Assembly (NCBI RefSeq): GCF_048537545.1
Contig: NZ_CP183218.1
Direction: 5' to 3' (one strand)
Origin: Chania fonticola_B
Lineage (GTDB): Bacteria > Pseudomonadota > Gammaproteobacteria > Enterobacterales > Enterobacteriaceae
Length of the DNA: 64,000 bases
Part shown: piece after piece, positions 34,789 to 42,803 of the stretch
How positions within the stretch are numbered: position 1 is the stretch's first letter
Layout of the letters: each line of letters begins with the position of its first letter
Program-made: the position numbers and the translations under genes
Notes under the pieces: generated by a model
Told to the model about the DNA's origin: nothing
Seen by the model: only the letters and a program-made list of their open reading frames with translations
Database searches by the model: none

Positions 34789-35919
34789 ATGGCTTACACT
34801 ACTTTTTCTCAAAACAAAAACAACCAGTTGCTTGAGCCGATGTTCTTCGGCCAGTCGGTCAACGTGGCGCGTTTCGACCAGCAAAAACATGAGATCTTCG
34901 AAAAGCTGATCGAAAAGCAGCTCTCCTTCTTCTGGCGTCCGGAAGAGGTTGACGTCGCGCGCGATCGTATCGACTATCAAGCGCTGCCGGAACACGAGAA
35001 GCACATCTTCATCAGCAACCTGAAGTATCAGACGCTGCTGGACTCCATTCAGGGCCGTAGCCCTAACGTGGCATTTCTGCCGCTGATCTCCATTCCGGAG
35101 CTGGAAACCTGGGTCGAAACCTGGTCATTCTCAGAGACCATTCACTCGCGTTCCTACACCCATATCATTCGTAACATCGTTAACGATCCGTCGGTGGTGT
35201 TTGACGATATCGTCACCAACGAGGAGATCCTCAAGCGGGCAAAAGATATCTCCGGCTACTACGACGATCTGATCGAAATGACCAGTTACTATCATCTACT
35301 GGGTGAAGGCACGCATCAGGTCAATGGTAAAACGGTGACCGTTAACCTGCGCGCCATCAAAAAGCAGCTGTATCTGTGCCTGATGAGCGTCAACGCACTA
35401 GAGGCCATTCGTTTCTACGTTAGCTTCGCCTGTTCGTTTGCTTTCGCCGAGCGTGAGCTGATGGAAGGCAACGCCAAAATCATCAAGCTGATCGCCCGCG
35501 ACGAAGCCCTGCACCTGACCGGTACGCAACATATCCTGAACCTGATGCGCTCAGGCGCCGATGACCCAGAGATGGCCGAAATCGCCGTGGAATGCCAGCA
35601 AGAGTGTTATGACCTGTTCGTCCTGGCGGCACAGCAAGAGAAAGAGTGGGCCGAATATCTGTTCCGTGACGGCTCCATGATTGGCCTGAACAAAGACATC
35701 CTGTGCCAGTATGTGGAATACATTACCAATATCCGCATGCAGGCCGTCGGCCTGGGTTCACCGTTCCCTACCCGCTCCAACCCAATCCCGTGGATCAACG
35801 CCTGGCTGGTGTCGGATAACGTGCAGGTGGCTCCGCAGGAAGTTGAAGTCAGCTCTTACCTGGTCGGCCAGATTGACTCTGAAGTCAACGCCGACGACCT
35901 GAGTGATTTCGAGCTGTAA
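34789..35919 (+). CDS. nrdB: Class Ia ribonucleotide reductase, beta subunit
   Basis: 376 aa, the E. coli length. It carries the diiron/tyrosyl radical cofactor: ETIHSRSYTHIIRN holds Glu115, His118 and radical Tyr122 (numbering without Met), and ARDEALHLTGTQH provides Glu238 and His241. The C-terminal tail, which docks to NrdA, ends in DDLSDFEL. The start ATG reads MAYTTFSQNKNNQ, as in other enterics. It lies 71 bases after nrdA and abuts yfaE. Confidence 0.98.
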   Translation: MAYTTFSQNKNNQLLEPMFFGQSVNVARFDQQKHEIFEKLIEKQLSFFWRPEEVDVARDRIDYQALPEHEKHIFISNLKYQTLLDSIQGRSPNVAFLPLISIPELETWVETWSFSETIHSRSYTHIIRNIVNDPSVVFDDIVTNEEILKRAKDISGYYDDLIEMTSYYHLLGEGTHQVNGKTVTVNLRAIKKQLYLCLMSVNALEAIRFYVSFACSFAFAERELMEGNAKIIKLIARDEALHLTGTQHILNLMRSGADDPEMAEIAVECQQECYDLFVLAAQQEKEWAEYLFRDGSMIGLNKDILCQYVEYITNIRMQAVGLGSPFPTRSNPIPWINAWLVSDNVQVAPQEVEVSSYLVGQIDSEVNADDLSDFEL

Positions 35920-36180
35920 GTGGCGGCACCAACCATCACGCTGCGTGCCACCGGTACGCAGCTCTCCTGCCCCGAAGGTGAGAAGTGCCTGCTCGACGTG
36001 CTGGAACTGCATGAGGTGGAGGTGGAATACCAATGCCGCTCCGGCTATTGCGGTGCCTGCCGAGTGAAATTACTGAAGGGTGAGGTCGCTTACCACCAGC
36101 AGCCGTTGGCATTTATCAATCACGGCGAGATCCTGCCCTGCTGCTGCATGCCCGCCATGGATATCGAATTAGAAATTTAA
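35920..36180 (+). CDS. yfaE: [2Fe-2S] ferredoxin YfaE, NrdB cofactor maintenance
   Basis: 86 aa. The cluster-binding cysteines appear as CRSGYCGACR and a later Cys in LPCCCMP, the plant-type ferredoxin pattern. YfaE is known to reduce the NrdB diiron site so that the tyrosyl radical can be rebuilt. The start is a GTG touching the nrdB stop with no gap, so translation is coupled. ERIC and hok-like sequence begins about 27 bases after its stop. Confidence 0.93.
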   Translation: MAAPTITLRATGTQLSCPEGEKCLLDVLELHEVEVEYQCRSGYCGACRVKLLKGEVAYHQQPLAFINHGEILPCCCMPAMDIELEI

Positions 36181-36196
36181 CCACGCAAAATAATCT

Positions 36197-36394
36197 TCAA
36201 ACACTGGGATACCCTAAGAATTTCAAGTTGCAGCTAGGCGGCAAAGGTGTGAATCCCCAGGAGCTTACGTTTAGTAAGTGACTGGGGTGAGCACCTGCAG
36301 CCAACAACGCTGCAGCTTGAAAGGCGACGGGTATCAATACCAAAACCGTAATGCATACAGTTAGTAACGCGTAGAGCGCATGTTTTTTATACAT
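36197..36394 (-). pseudogene. hok: hok-type toxin gene, C-terminus replaced by ERIC sequence
   Basis: The ATG at 36394 has a perfect AAGGAGG six bases upstream. The first 20 residues are MYKKHALYALLTVCITVLVL, the membrane-helix half of Hok-family toxins. From residue 21 the frame enters the ERIC element and reads IPVAFQAAALLAAG to a stop at 36197, lacking the SLCE-type cysteine half of Hok. An in-frame upstream ATG at 36457 gives a 21-residue extension, laid out like E. coli mokC/hokC. The sequence around the start (GCAAGGAGGCAAGCCATG) resembles plasmid R1 hok. The remainder of hok is not found beyond the ERIC. Whether the 65-residue hybrid peptide is made or toxic is unknown. Confidence 0.7.
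36208..36335. repeat. ERIC (IRU) element, 128 bp
   Basis: The terminal inverted repeats are GATACCC at the left and GGGTATC at the right. The core contains GTGAATCCCCAGGAGCTTAC and AAGTGACTGGGGTGAGC, the sequences targeted by standard ERIC typing. It is a full-length palindromic element, non-coding in origin, inserted in the hok-type gene. Confidence 0.92.
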
Positions 36395-36444
36395 GGCTTG
36401 CCTCCTTGCTGTGAAGGGGCTACCATAACGGTGTCTAGGCGTTA

Positions 36445-36545
36445 TTGGTTGCCCCATTCTGAGTTAACGTCAGTTTGGGGCTTTCAACTTTCCGCCTTGC
36501 CACACAATGCCCAAGACGAAAAGTCTCAAGCACCCGCAAAGAGTG
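36445..36545 (+). ncRNA. sok: sok-like antisense RNA region
   Basis: The plus strand opposite the hok/mok leader contains GCCACACAA followed by AAGACGAAAAGTCTCAAGC, laid out like the plasmid R1 Sok RNA (GCCACACAA, then a small stem ending CTCAAGC). A stem GCCCCA/TGGGGC at 36451-36481 corresponds to the conserved leader stem before mok. The exact 5' end and promoter are not certain; the RNA probably lies within about 36475-36540. Sok would block mok/hok translation. Function is inferred from similarity by eye. Confidence 0.5.
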
Positions 36546-36571
36546 TAACAACACAATCCCACAGCGAATAC

Positions 36572-36598
36572 CCCTTATATTATTATGATCCATAAGGG
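36572..36598. repeat. Inverted repeat CCCTTAT...ATAAGGG
   Basis: Perfect seven-base arms (36572-36578 and 36592-36598) around a 13-base AT-rich centre. It lies between the sok-like region and the duplicated yfaY fragment. Role unknown. Confidence 0.4.
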
Positions 36599-36748
36599 AT
36601 ATATCATCGCCATCAACAAGTTTCTCTGCGGTAATGTCGACCATTCCCAGCCCACCGCTTCTGCCGCAAACCTGGCCGCCATTCAGCCAACGACTCAGCA
36701 AATCCAGCACCAGGACACTACCGATGCTTAACGTAAACGCAAGCTATG
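36597..36748 (-). pseudogene. Duplicated fragment of the yfaY 3' end and its downstream flank
   Basis: 36647-36748 matches 42827-42929 (the yfaY C-terminal codons) at roughly 80% by eye; on the minus strand it reads LSRWLNGGQVCGRSGGLGMV against LRRWLNGGQVCGKNGWLEIV in YfaY. 36597-36652 matches 42616-42670, downstream of yfaY. In the left copy the two matches join directly, while at yfaY they are about 156 bases apart. No start or function remains. It bounds the fimbrial operon on the side away from yfaY. Confidence 0.8.
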
Positions 36749-36757
36749 GTGGGCTCA

Positions 36758-36783
36758 TTGTCTGGCAGACAACCGCCAGACAA
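36758..36783. terminator. Hairpin after fimbrial subunit B gene
   Basis: TTGTCTGGC-A-G, loop ACAA, C-C-GCCAGACAA: eleven-base arms with one mismatch, 13 bases downstream of the subunit B stop. It is nearly the same as the hairpin after subunit A (41524-41549), so gene and hairpin were duplicated together. Confidence 0.55.
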
Positions 36784-36795
36784 TACTCCTAGGGT

Positions 36796-37494
36796 TTACA
36801 GGTAGTGCAGGCTTAGAGTGGTGTTAGTGTTAAAGTTGACAACGTCTTTCAGCTCCTCCACGACTTTAACGTTAAGTGCCGCAGAGACCGTTATAACACC
36901 AGAGATATTAGTGGCTTCCTGTGGTGCGTTGTCTTTCCCCCAACCATGGAACCCGGAGCCATCCTGATACATCAAATGCTCGGCGGTGCCAGAAACCGCG
37001 CTCCAGCTACTGCCGCCATTTTTGGAGGAGATAAGCTCGGCATCTTTGCTATCCAGGGTGGCACTTGCCAGCATCACGGTAAAATAGCCGATGTCTTCAC
37101 CCTCAAGCGCCCCTAGGGATGCAAGCTGCCCGGGTTCAGCACGCAGGGCTTTGTCGGTATCACTGAGGTAGCTAACAACGCCCATCGTGGGGGTGCCAGA
37201 AACAGGGGTGTCCGCCTGTGCAGATAGTGCCACTTTGGCTGCCGATTTACATTGAATATTAAAACCAACAGGCTTGTAGCCTAATTGATAGGCATTTTGA
37301 TTTTTAGTTTGTTCTTGCAGCTCGTTTTTTTTCAAATTACCGAAGTCAACAGAACCATCAACAGAGATGGCACACGCAGAAGGAAATACCGCCCCCTTCA
37401 CCGTAATTTGAGCCGTTTCCGCCGCCATCGCAGTCAAAGAACTCGCAGAAGTAGCGATGGCAAGGGTCAGAACTGTAATTTTAAACATATTCAT
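36796..37494 (-). CDS. DUF1120 (beta-fimbria type) subunit B
   Basis: 232 aa. Signal peptide MNMFKITVLTLAIATSASSL then AMAAETAQITVKG. Two early cysteines (SACAIS, IQCKS) could form the usual pilin disulphide. It ends NTNTTLSLHYL, an alternating C-terminal strand with penultimate Tyr, as expected for donor-strand/chaperone recognition. It is clearly a paralog of the subunit at 41562-42260, about two thirds identical by eye. It is the last gene of the chaperone-usher operon, 150 bases after the minor subunit gene. DUF1120 proteins are annotated as beta-fimbria major subunits; the receptor is unknown. Confidence 0.82.
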   Translation of the reverse strand: MNMFKITVLTLAIATSASSLTAMAAETAQITVKGAVFPSACAISVDGSVDFGNLKKNELQEQTKNQNAYQLGYKPVGFNIQCKSAAKVALSAQADTPVSGTPTMGVVSYLSDTDKALRAEPGQLASLGALEGEDIGYFTVMLASATLDSKDAELISSKNGGSSWSAVSGTAEHLMYQDGSGFHGWGKDNAPQEATNISGVITVSAALNVKVVEELKDVVNFNTNTTLSLHYL

Positions 37495-37644
37495 TTAAGT
37501 ACCATTTTTCAGATTAACTAACATTAACCATCCCTAGACTGGATACTTCTTCCATAACAAAAACAGAGGCAATACCGGCACAGCATGCAGTGCCCCTCCG
37601 CTGTGAACCCATTGGGGTTTGTCAGCAGCCTCAGGCGATATCGA

Positions 37645-38199
37645 CTATTGCCGCGCTTCAAACCTCACTTGGCCGCTCATCTCCGTCAGATCGCGGATCC
37701 GGCCCTCATCCCCTGCGGCGGGAAAATCCAGGCGCAGTTGCACTATCAGCAGATGAGTCTCCTTCTCGACGGCCCCTGTTGCGAGCGTGGTCAGTTGGCT
37801 GCCAGGAGACAGCAGTACCGATGAACCCGACGATAGCTGCCTTTCCCCCTGCAGCGCAGAACTCAGCCTCAGCCCTGTGTCACTACCGTCATACTGCGCA
37901 GCAAGCAGCGACAGTGTCATTCTGCCCGCTGCGCCAAAGCGAAAGTGTTGTCCCCCCTCATCTGGAGTGCCATCAACCAGCAACGTGATCGGCCCTTCCC
38001 CCACACACTCAGCGGCGATTGTCATCTCTTGCTGGGTAAACAACGTTCCTGCATTGGCAACATGGATCTGTTTGCCCAGCTGGATCTCGGGGCGTGATAC
38101 CACCACCTGACAGTTCTGTGCCATAGCGTCTGGAGTGACAAGCCACAGCACAGTGATGAGGCTCAATCCCCGGATTAATGTGATAACCTTCTGTTTCAC
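37645..38199 (-). CDS. Predicted minor fimbrial subunit or adaptor
   Basis: 184 aa. The signal peptide ends near TPDAMAQNCQVVV. Two cysteines (NCQVV, AAECVGEG) and a C-terminal strand MSGQVRFEARQ fit a small fimbrial subunit or tip adaptor. It is placed 21 bases after the usher stop and before subunit B, where chaperone-usher operons often encode minor subunits. No specific family was recognised. Confidence 0.65.
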   Translation of the reverse strand: MKQKVITLIRGLSLITVLWLVTPDAMAQNCQVVVSRPEIQLGKQIHVANAGTLFTQQEMTIAAECVGEGPITLLVDGTPDEGGQHFRFGAAGRMTLSLLAAQYDGSDTGLRLSSALQGERQLSSGSSVLLSPGSQLTTLATGAVEKETHLLIVQLRLDFPAAGDEGRIRDLTEMSGQVRFEARQ

Positions 38200-38220
38200 A
38201 CGCCCACCCTGGTTCTACGG

Positions 38221-40659
38221 TTAACTGCATTGTGCGCTGACATTTTCATAGGCCTCCCCCTTTAGCGCCTTTTCCGGTACGGAATAATGCAGACTGCATT
38301 GCTGCTCCTGCCAACGCGCCATCAGCGGGCGTTTATCGTTCAGGTCGGTGAGGAACACCGTGCCTGCATCTACCGCAGTGGTCACATAACTACCGTCTTG
38401 CGCAATAATGGCGCTGCCTTTTGGCAACGGCGATCCATCCATCAGCTTCACCGTCAACAACCCGTTGCGCGTCTGCTGCAAAAGAAAATGAGTATTGGTC
38501 ACCGCCCCGTGCCCCGCCACAACTTGCCGCAAGCCATTGCTGACATCGGTATTTGCTGGCAATTGTTCCGTGTTCAACTCTATCCGGCCTGCAGCGTAAG
38601 CTGGCAACCCAGGAACCACCGCCTTACCCCGCCAGTCAGTCCATACTTTTCCCCGTGGGGTGTTGATTTCTACCCCACTGACCGCAGGCTCCACCGCCAC
38701 GACCCCAAAGGTGTCGTTAATCTTATGTGGTGAGAACACCACTCCTTCCTGATGGGCTACGATGCCGCCAGATAAAGTGCCGGAGTAGTTGCGGGTATGA
38801 TCGGTCGCAGCGTAACCATATAACCCGCCAGTGGTGTAGTGCAGGTTGCCGTTCAGGCTGCCTGACAGGCTGGTATCGTGTTGCTGTTTCATACTGTGCT
38901 CTGTCGCCAATGACCAGTTGCTGTTTTCCGTCAGGACACCGCTCGTTTGCATGCCCACGGCCGCTGAATCTGGGGTATGACGATAATGGCTACCGATCAC
39001 TTGCCCACCCAGTGGAAAACTGAGGTTAACAAACAGGCTATCGCGGTCGGTATTGCGGCACCGATAAGATGCGTGGCAGTTTCGTAAACTCCGACTCTGG
39101 CGCTGCCAGTTCACCGAGGCGTTTACAAAACCAAAATTGCGGTTCCAGGTGGCCATCATGCGCCGAGAATCCCCGCCATTATCCCCTTGACGGGTCTGGC
39201 TGGCAGAGAGCGAAATATGGCCCAGTGTCTTTTGGTACCAATTCATCCGCAGACCTGCACTGGTGCGGCTATAAGGGCTATCAGTGAGGGAAACCGAGTC
39301 CGTCAGTTCCCGATAGCCGGGAGAATATAGGGTGATGTCACCACCAAATCCGAGATTCAGTGGAGCTTGCCAGTTCACCGAAGCCGTGCTCTTTGCCCCC
39401 TGTCGGTCATGGTTGCGATCCTGGCTCAGCGCGGCGGATAGGCCTACAGAGACTTCTTGGCGCGGACTGACGGTGATCCCCACACCGCTGCCCAGATAGC
39501 CAGAGGCGATAATTGACCCGCCCTCCAGCAATACCCGCTGGGAAATCGCCCGCCCATCAGACAGGCTGGCCACCCAGGGCCGCTCATAGCTCTGGCTGAC
39601 GCCGTCCGCACGCAGGCGTCCCAGCGCCAAAGACCAGGTTTCAGGAGCCTTTGGTACCAAACTGCGAAACGATGCCGCAGTGATGGCGTAAGCCTCCTCC
39701 TGCCCGCTCGGGGTTATCACCGTGAGTTGCAGGTCACTAGTGGAATTCAGCACAGGGAGATCCGTCAGCGTAAAGGGACCGGCTGGCACCAGCGTGGAAT
39801 AAATCAGGATACCGCTTTGACGGACTTCCACCCGTGACTGGTCTGCCCGGGCAATACCGCGCACCTGTGCCCCTTCTCCCTGGCTGCTCAGCGCAGACTG
39901 TGGGATCAATTGCATCCCATCGATGGACGCACCGGACAGGAGATTATTGGAAAAGTTGATTTGCCCGGCCTGCAACAATTGCTTTCTATCCACCAGGGTT
40001 TTCTGTGCGTATACATACGCATTGTCGAAGGTAAAGCCACCCGCGCTGCTCTGGCGCAGGTTATGCGCACCGCGCACCATCCAGTCACCCGCGTTAAAAC
40101 CGCTTTCCAGATTCAGGTAGCTGTTGCTTGAATGGTTACCGTAGGAGGAAAAATAGGAACGGTAAGCGGAATAGTTCAGCAAACCAGCCGTGCCACCTTG
40201 CTGGAAATGCGCCAGGTCATTTGCCTTCTCTACCGCTTCCGGTGGCACCACAATATGTACTTCTTGAGTGGCGGGAAGTAGGGAGACCGTCGCGGTCGGC
40301 CAGACGTCGGTAAGTTGCGGGCAGGCATCTGCGTCCGCACTCTCCTGCCGCAGTGGCGGATCCAATCGGATACCGGCAGACGCAAAAAAGGCTTCATCCG
40401 CACACATTTCACCACTGTGACCAAATGCCAGTCTCTGCATACCTCGGTAGGCGCCATTGACCTCTAGCTCCACTTCGGTAATACCAGGCGTAAAGCGCGC
40501 CCCTTGTGCAAAGTAGGCAGCAGTAGACGGATCGATACCCAACGCCTTCAGCCGACTTTCACTGAAGCTGCTCAATTTGGCCCCTTCTGCTGGTACGGGT
40601 CCCCCCCAGCAAACCAGTAAAATGGCTGAGATCAGTAATGAATGGCGGGTTGTCTTCAT
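38221..40659 (-). CDS. Fimbrial outer-membrane usher (FimD/PapC family)
   Basis: 812 aa, in the normal range. After a signal peptide, an N-terminal domain that docks chaperone-subunit complexes (FTPGITEVELEVNGAYRGMQ) precedes the large barrel, shown by FNAGDWMVRGAHNLRQS, GMQLIPQSALSSQGEGAQVR and FTLTDLPVLNSTSDLQLTVI. The C-terminal domains contain NTPRGKVWTDWRGKAVVPGL and a closing Cys pair (EQQCSLHY, NVSAQCS). It starts 11 bases after the chaperone stop. No frameshift is seen. Confidence 0.93.
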   Translation of the reverse strand: MKTTRHSLLISAILLVCWGGPVPAEGAKLSSFSESRLKALGIDPSTAAYFAQGARFTPGITEVELEVNGAYRGMQRLAFGHSGEMCADEAFFASAGIRLDPPLRQESADADACPQLTDVWPTATVSLLPATQEVHIVVPPEAVEKANDLAHFQQGGTAGLLNYSAYRSYFSSYGNHSSNSYLNLESGFNAGDWMVRGAHNLRQSSAGGFTFDNAYVYAQKTLVDRKQLLQAGQINFSNNLLSGASIDGMQLIPQSALSSQGEGAQVRGIARADQSRVEVRQSGILIYSTLVPAGPFTLTDLPVLNSTSDLQLTVITPSGQEEAYAITAASFRSLVPKAPETWSLALGRLRADGVSQSYERPWVASLSDGRAISQRVLLEGGSIIASGYLGSGVGITVSPRQEVSVGLSAALSQDRNHDRQGAKSTASVNWQAPLNLGFGGDITLYSPGYRELTDSVSLTDSPYSRTSAGLRMNWYQKTLGHISLSASQTRQGDNGGDSRRMMATWNRNFGFVNASVNWQRQSRSLRNCHASYRCRNTDRDSLFVNLSFPLGGQVIGSHYRHTPDSAAVGMQTSGVLTENSNWSLATEHSMKQQHDTSLSGSLNGNLHYTTGGLYGYAATDHTRNYSGTLSGGIVAHQEGVVFSPHKINDTFGVVAVEPAVSGVEINTPRGKVWTDWRGKAVVPGLPAYAAGRIELNTEQLPANTDVSNGLRQVVAGHGAVTNTHFLLQQTRNGLLTVKLMDGSPLPKGSAIIAQDGSYVTTAVDAGTVFLTDLNDKRPLMARWQEQQCSLHYSVPEKALKGEAYENVSAQCS

Positions 40660-40670
40660 GGTATGAGTAA

Positions 40671-41471
40671 TTATTTGCCGCTCAGAGGGGCAGTTTGTAC
40701 ACCTACACCAAACCCGTAACGAGTAACGGGGGAGAACTCCACCTGCTGCTGGCTACTGAGACGAGGACTGGCAGGTGCGGTGACCACCAGGGTTTCGCCA
40801 GGCAGGATATAGCTCTTGTTCAGAGACAGCATATTACCTGCGGGTTGAAGTTTGACCTGCGGGGTCAAGCGCACCACATGGCGGCCAGTGTTGGTGACTT
40901 TCAGGCGGTTTGCGCTAACGGACCAGTCCAGATCGCTCCACATATCGCGTTTAGCGCTCAGCCCCTTTGGCACGATAATCACCGGAAGATCCTGACGCAC
41001 GCTAACGGACACTTGGCTGTTATCCGTAGTCCGTTCAGTCACGCCTTCAAAATATACGCGCTTGATATGTTCGCTCTGCAATGGAGTATTGCTGTTCAAC
41101 ACAAAGCGTACGCGTTGAGACTGGCCTGGCTCCAAACGAGCCACAGGCTGGGTCACAATCAAGCGAGGAGTTGGATCGTCAGGTAACTCGACGATTCTGG
41201 TATACAACAGCACCGGAACTTTTTCCGTATTTTTAACATTAATGCTGCCCCCCTTCTGTGCCTCGTCAATAATGACCGCCGAAGATTCAGGTAATACGCC
41301 AGATGCGTGCGACTGAGTAGCGAAAATGGATAACGCGACCAGTAATAAACTGCACAACACCCAATCTGATTTTAAATTTTCACTCCCATAATAAGACCGG
41401 GCAATCACTAATAACTTATTGGAGATTATTCGCCTAACGGAAGTAAAATAAGCGAGCAGTTGACAGCGCAT
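40671..41471 (-). CDS. Periplasmic fimbrial chaperone (PapD-like), atypical N-terminus
   Basis: 266 aa from the ATG at 41471, which has TAAGG about nine bases upstream; a GTG at 41480 is also possible. The Ig-like domains show AVIIDEAQKGGSINVKNTEK, LEPGQSQRVRFVL and RQDLPVIIVPKGL, typical of pilus chaperones. The signal-peptide-like helix (CSLLLVALSIFATQSHA) is preceded by about 35 extra residues, unusually long. A non-ATG start closer to this helix may be used. It follows subunit A by about 90 bases with a hairpin between them. Confidence 0.85.
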   Translation of the reverse strand: MRCQLLAYFTSVRRIISNKLLVIARSYYGSENLKSDWVLCSLLLVALSIFATQSHASGVLPESSAVIIDEAQKGGSINVKNTEKVPVLLYTRIVELPDDPTPRLIVTQPVARLEPGQSQRVRFVLNSNTPLQSEHIKRVYFEGVTERTTDNSQVSVSVRQDLPVIIVPKGLSAKRDMWSDLDWSVSANRLKVTNTGRHVVRLTPQVKLQPAGNMLSLNKSYILPGETLVVTAPASPRLSSQQQVEFSPVTRYGFGVGVQTAPLSGK

Positions 41472-41523
41472 GACAAACACACCTTATAGAAAACAGTATT
41501 GATAAAATAACAGCGGGTAAACA

Positions 41524-41549
41524 TTGTCTGGCAGGCAACTGCCAGACAA
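41524..41549. terminator. Hairpin between fimbrial subunit A and chaperone genes
   Basis: TTGTCTGGCAG, loop GCAA, CTGCCAGACAA: a perfect eleven-base stem 13 bases after the subunit A stop. No strong T-run follows on the minus strand. It is likely a partial terminator or an mRNA-protecting structure that raises subunit A over chaperone and usher. Confidence 0.6.
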
Positions 41550-41561
41550 AACCACGAGGGT

Positions 41562-42260
41562 TTACAGGTACTGTAGGCTTAGGGTTGTGCTGCTGTTAAA
41601 GTTAAGGACTTCTTTCATGTCATCGATAAAACGAGCATCAATGGCAGCAGAGATATTGATAACACCAGAGATATTGGTTGCTTCCTGTGGGGTATTGTCT
41701 TTCCCCCAACTATAAAATGCAGAGCCATCCTGATACATCACATGCTCATCTGCACCAGAGACCGCTTGCCAATCATTGCCGTTATCTTGGGAAAAAATCA
41801 GCTCGGAGTTTTTGTCATCCAAATTTGCACTTACCAGCGCAGTGGTAAAATAGCCAATGTCATGCCCCTCAATCACGCCCAGATTGCCCAAGTGTTCGGT
41901 TTTGGTACGGGACGTTTTTTCAGTCTCATTAACGTAGCTCACAACACCCATAGTGCTCGAGCCCGAGGGTGGAATATCCGCCTGTGTAGATAACGCCACT
42001 TTTGCTGCTGAGTTGCATTGAATATCAAAATTAACGGGCTTATAGCCTAGCTGGTAAGCATTAAGCACTTTGCTTTTCTCTTTTAGTTCATTTTCGGTCA
42101 AATTGCCGAAGTCTGCCGAGCCAGCAACAGAGATCGAACATGCGGTAGGAACGATGGACCCTTTCACCATAATTTGGGCCGTTTCCGCTGCCATCACAGG
42201 AAGGGAAACGGCAGAAGTAGCCAGAATAAGGGGCAGCGTTGTAATTTTAAACAATTTCAT
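41562..42260 (-). CDS. DUF1120 (beta-fimbria type) subunit A, first gene of the operon
   Basis: 232 aa. Signal peptide MKLFKITTLPLILATSAVSL then PVMAAETAQIMVKG. Cys residues are in TACSIS and IQCNS, and the end is NSSTTLSLQYL. Its placement first in the operon, ahead of a hairpin, suggests it is the major pilin. Subunit B (36796-37494) is a close paralog with the same length and the same C-terminal pattern (QEATNISGVI in both). Structural role is inferred from family and position. Confidence 0.83.
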   Translation of the reverse strand: MKLFKITTLPLILATSAVSLPVMAAETAQIMVKGSIVPTACSISVAGSADFGNLTENELKEKSKVLNAYQLGYKPVNFDIQCNSAAKVALSTQADIPPSGSSTMGVVSYVNETEKTSRTKTEHLGNLGVIEGHDIGYFTTALVSANLDDKNSELIFSQDNGNDWQAVSGADEHVMYQDGSAFYSWGKDNTPQEATNISGVINISAAIDARFIDDMKEVLNFNSSTTLSLQYL

Positions 42261-42803
42261 TTAAATACCATTCTTAAGATCAACCAACCTTGACCATCCC
42301 TATCTCGGATACTTCCTCCATGAAAAACCAACAAACAGAAATCTAATTCCAATTTTTTTGAATTATTTGAAATAAAAAGCTGCAATAAAAATGAGGGGCA
42401 GAATGGTAAATCACCAACGCTGGCTTTTGGAAGACATAAATCCAAGTAAATTTCTGTCGTTTGATAGGCAATAACTATAAATAATAAAAAGTTAATAAAA
42501 AAACGTAAATAATTAACTTATAATTTTTAATTAATATTGATAATCAATAAGATAACTATATTTTTACCAAAAAACACACGCACAATAATAAAACAAAAAA
42601 ACAACAATTCATCGAGGATATATCAGCGCTATCAACCAGTTTCTCTCTGGTAATAGCGACTATTCCCCGCTAGCCGTTGCTCGGCGATAGGGGCGCCAGT
42701 GAAGATTTGCAGAAATGGAAGGGATCGCACATGTTCGACCGTAGGGGACCGCCCGCTTTACTGCATGAGGCCCCTTACGTTTTGAACCTGCTGAGGAATG
42801 TTT
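42261..42803. promoter_or_regulatory. Fimbrial operon promoter region, strongly AT-rich
   Basis: 543 bases between yfaY and subunit A. 42450-42605 is almost pure A+T, a typical H-NS target and promoter zone. 42616-42670 is the counterpart of the left duplicated segment (36597-36652). A small minus-strand open frame at 42257-42445 has no recognisable feature and overlaps subunit A. No gene is supported. Confidence 0.55.

Noticed and set aside
36435..36710. 91-residue open frame as a real gene
   Set aside because: Its start part is only the duplicated yfaY end and the rest runs antisense through the sok-like region; better read as a gene fragment.
42257..42445. 62-residue frame upstream of fimbrial subunit A
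   Set aside because: No ribosome site or recognisable feature, and it overlaps the subunit A start.
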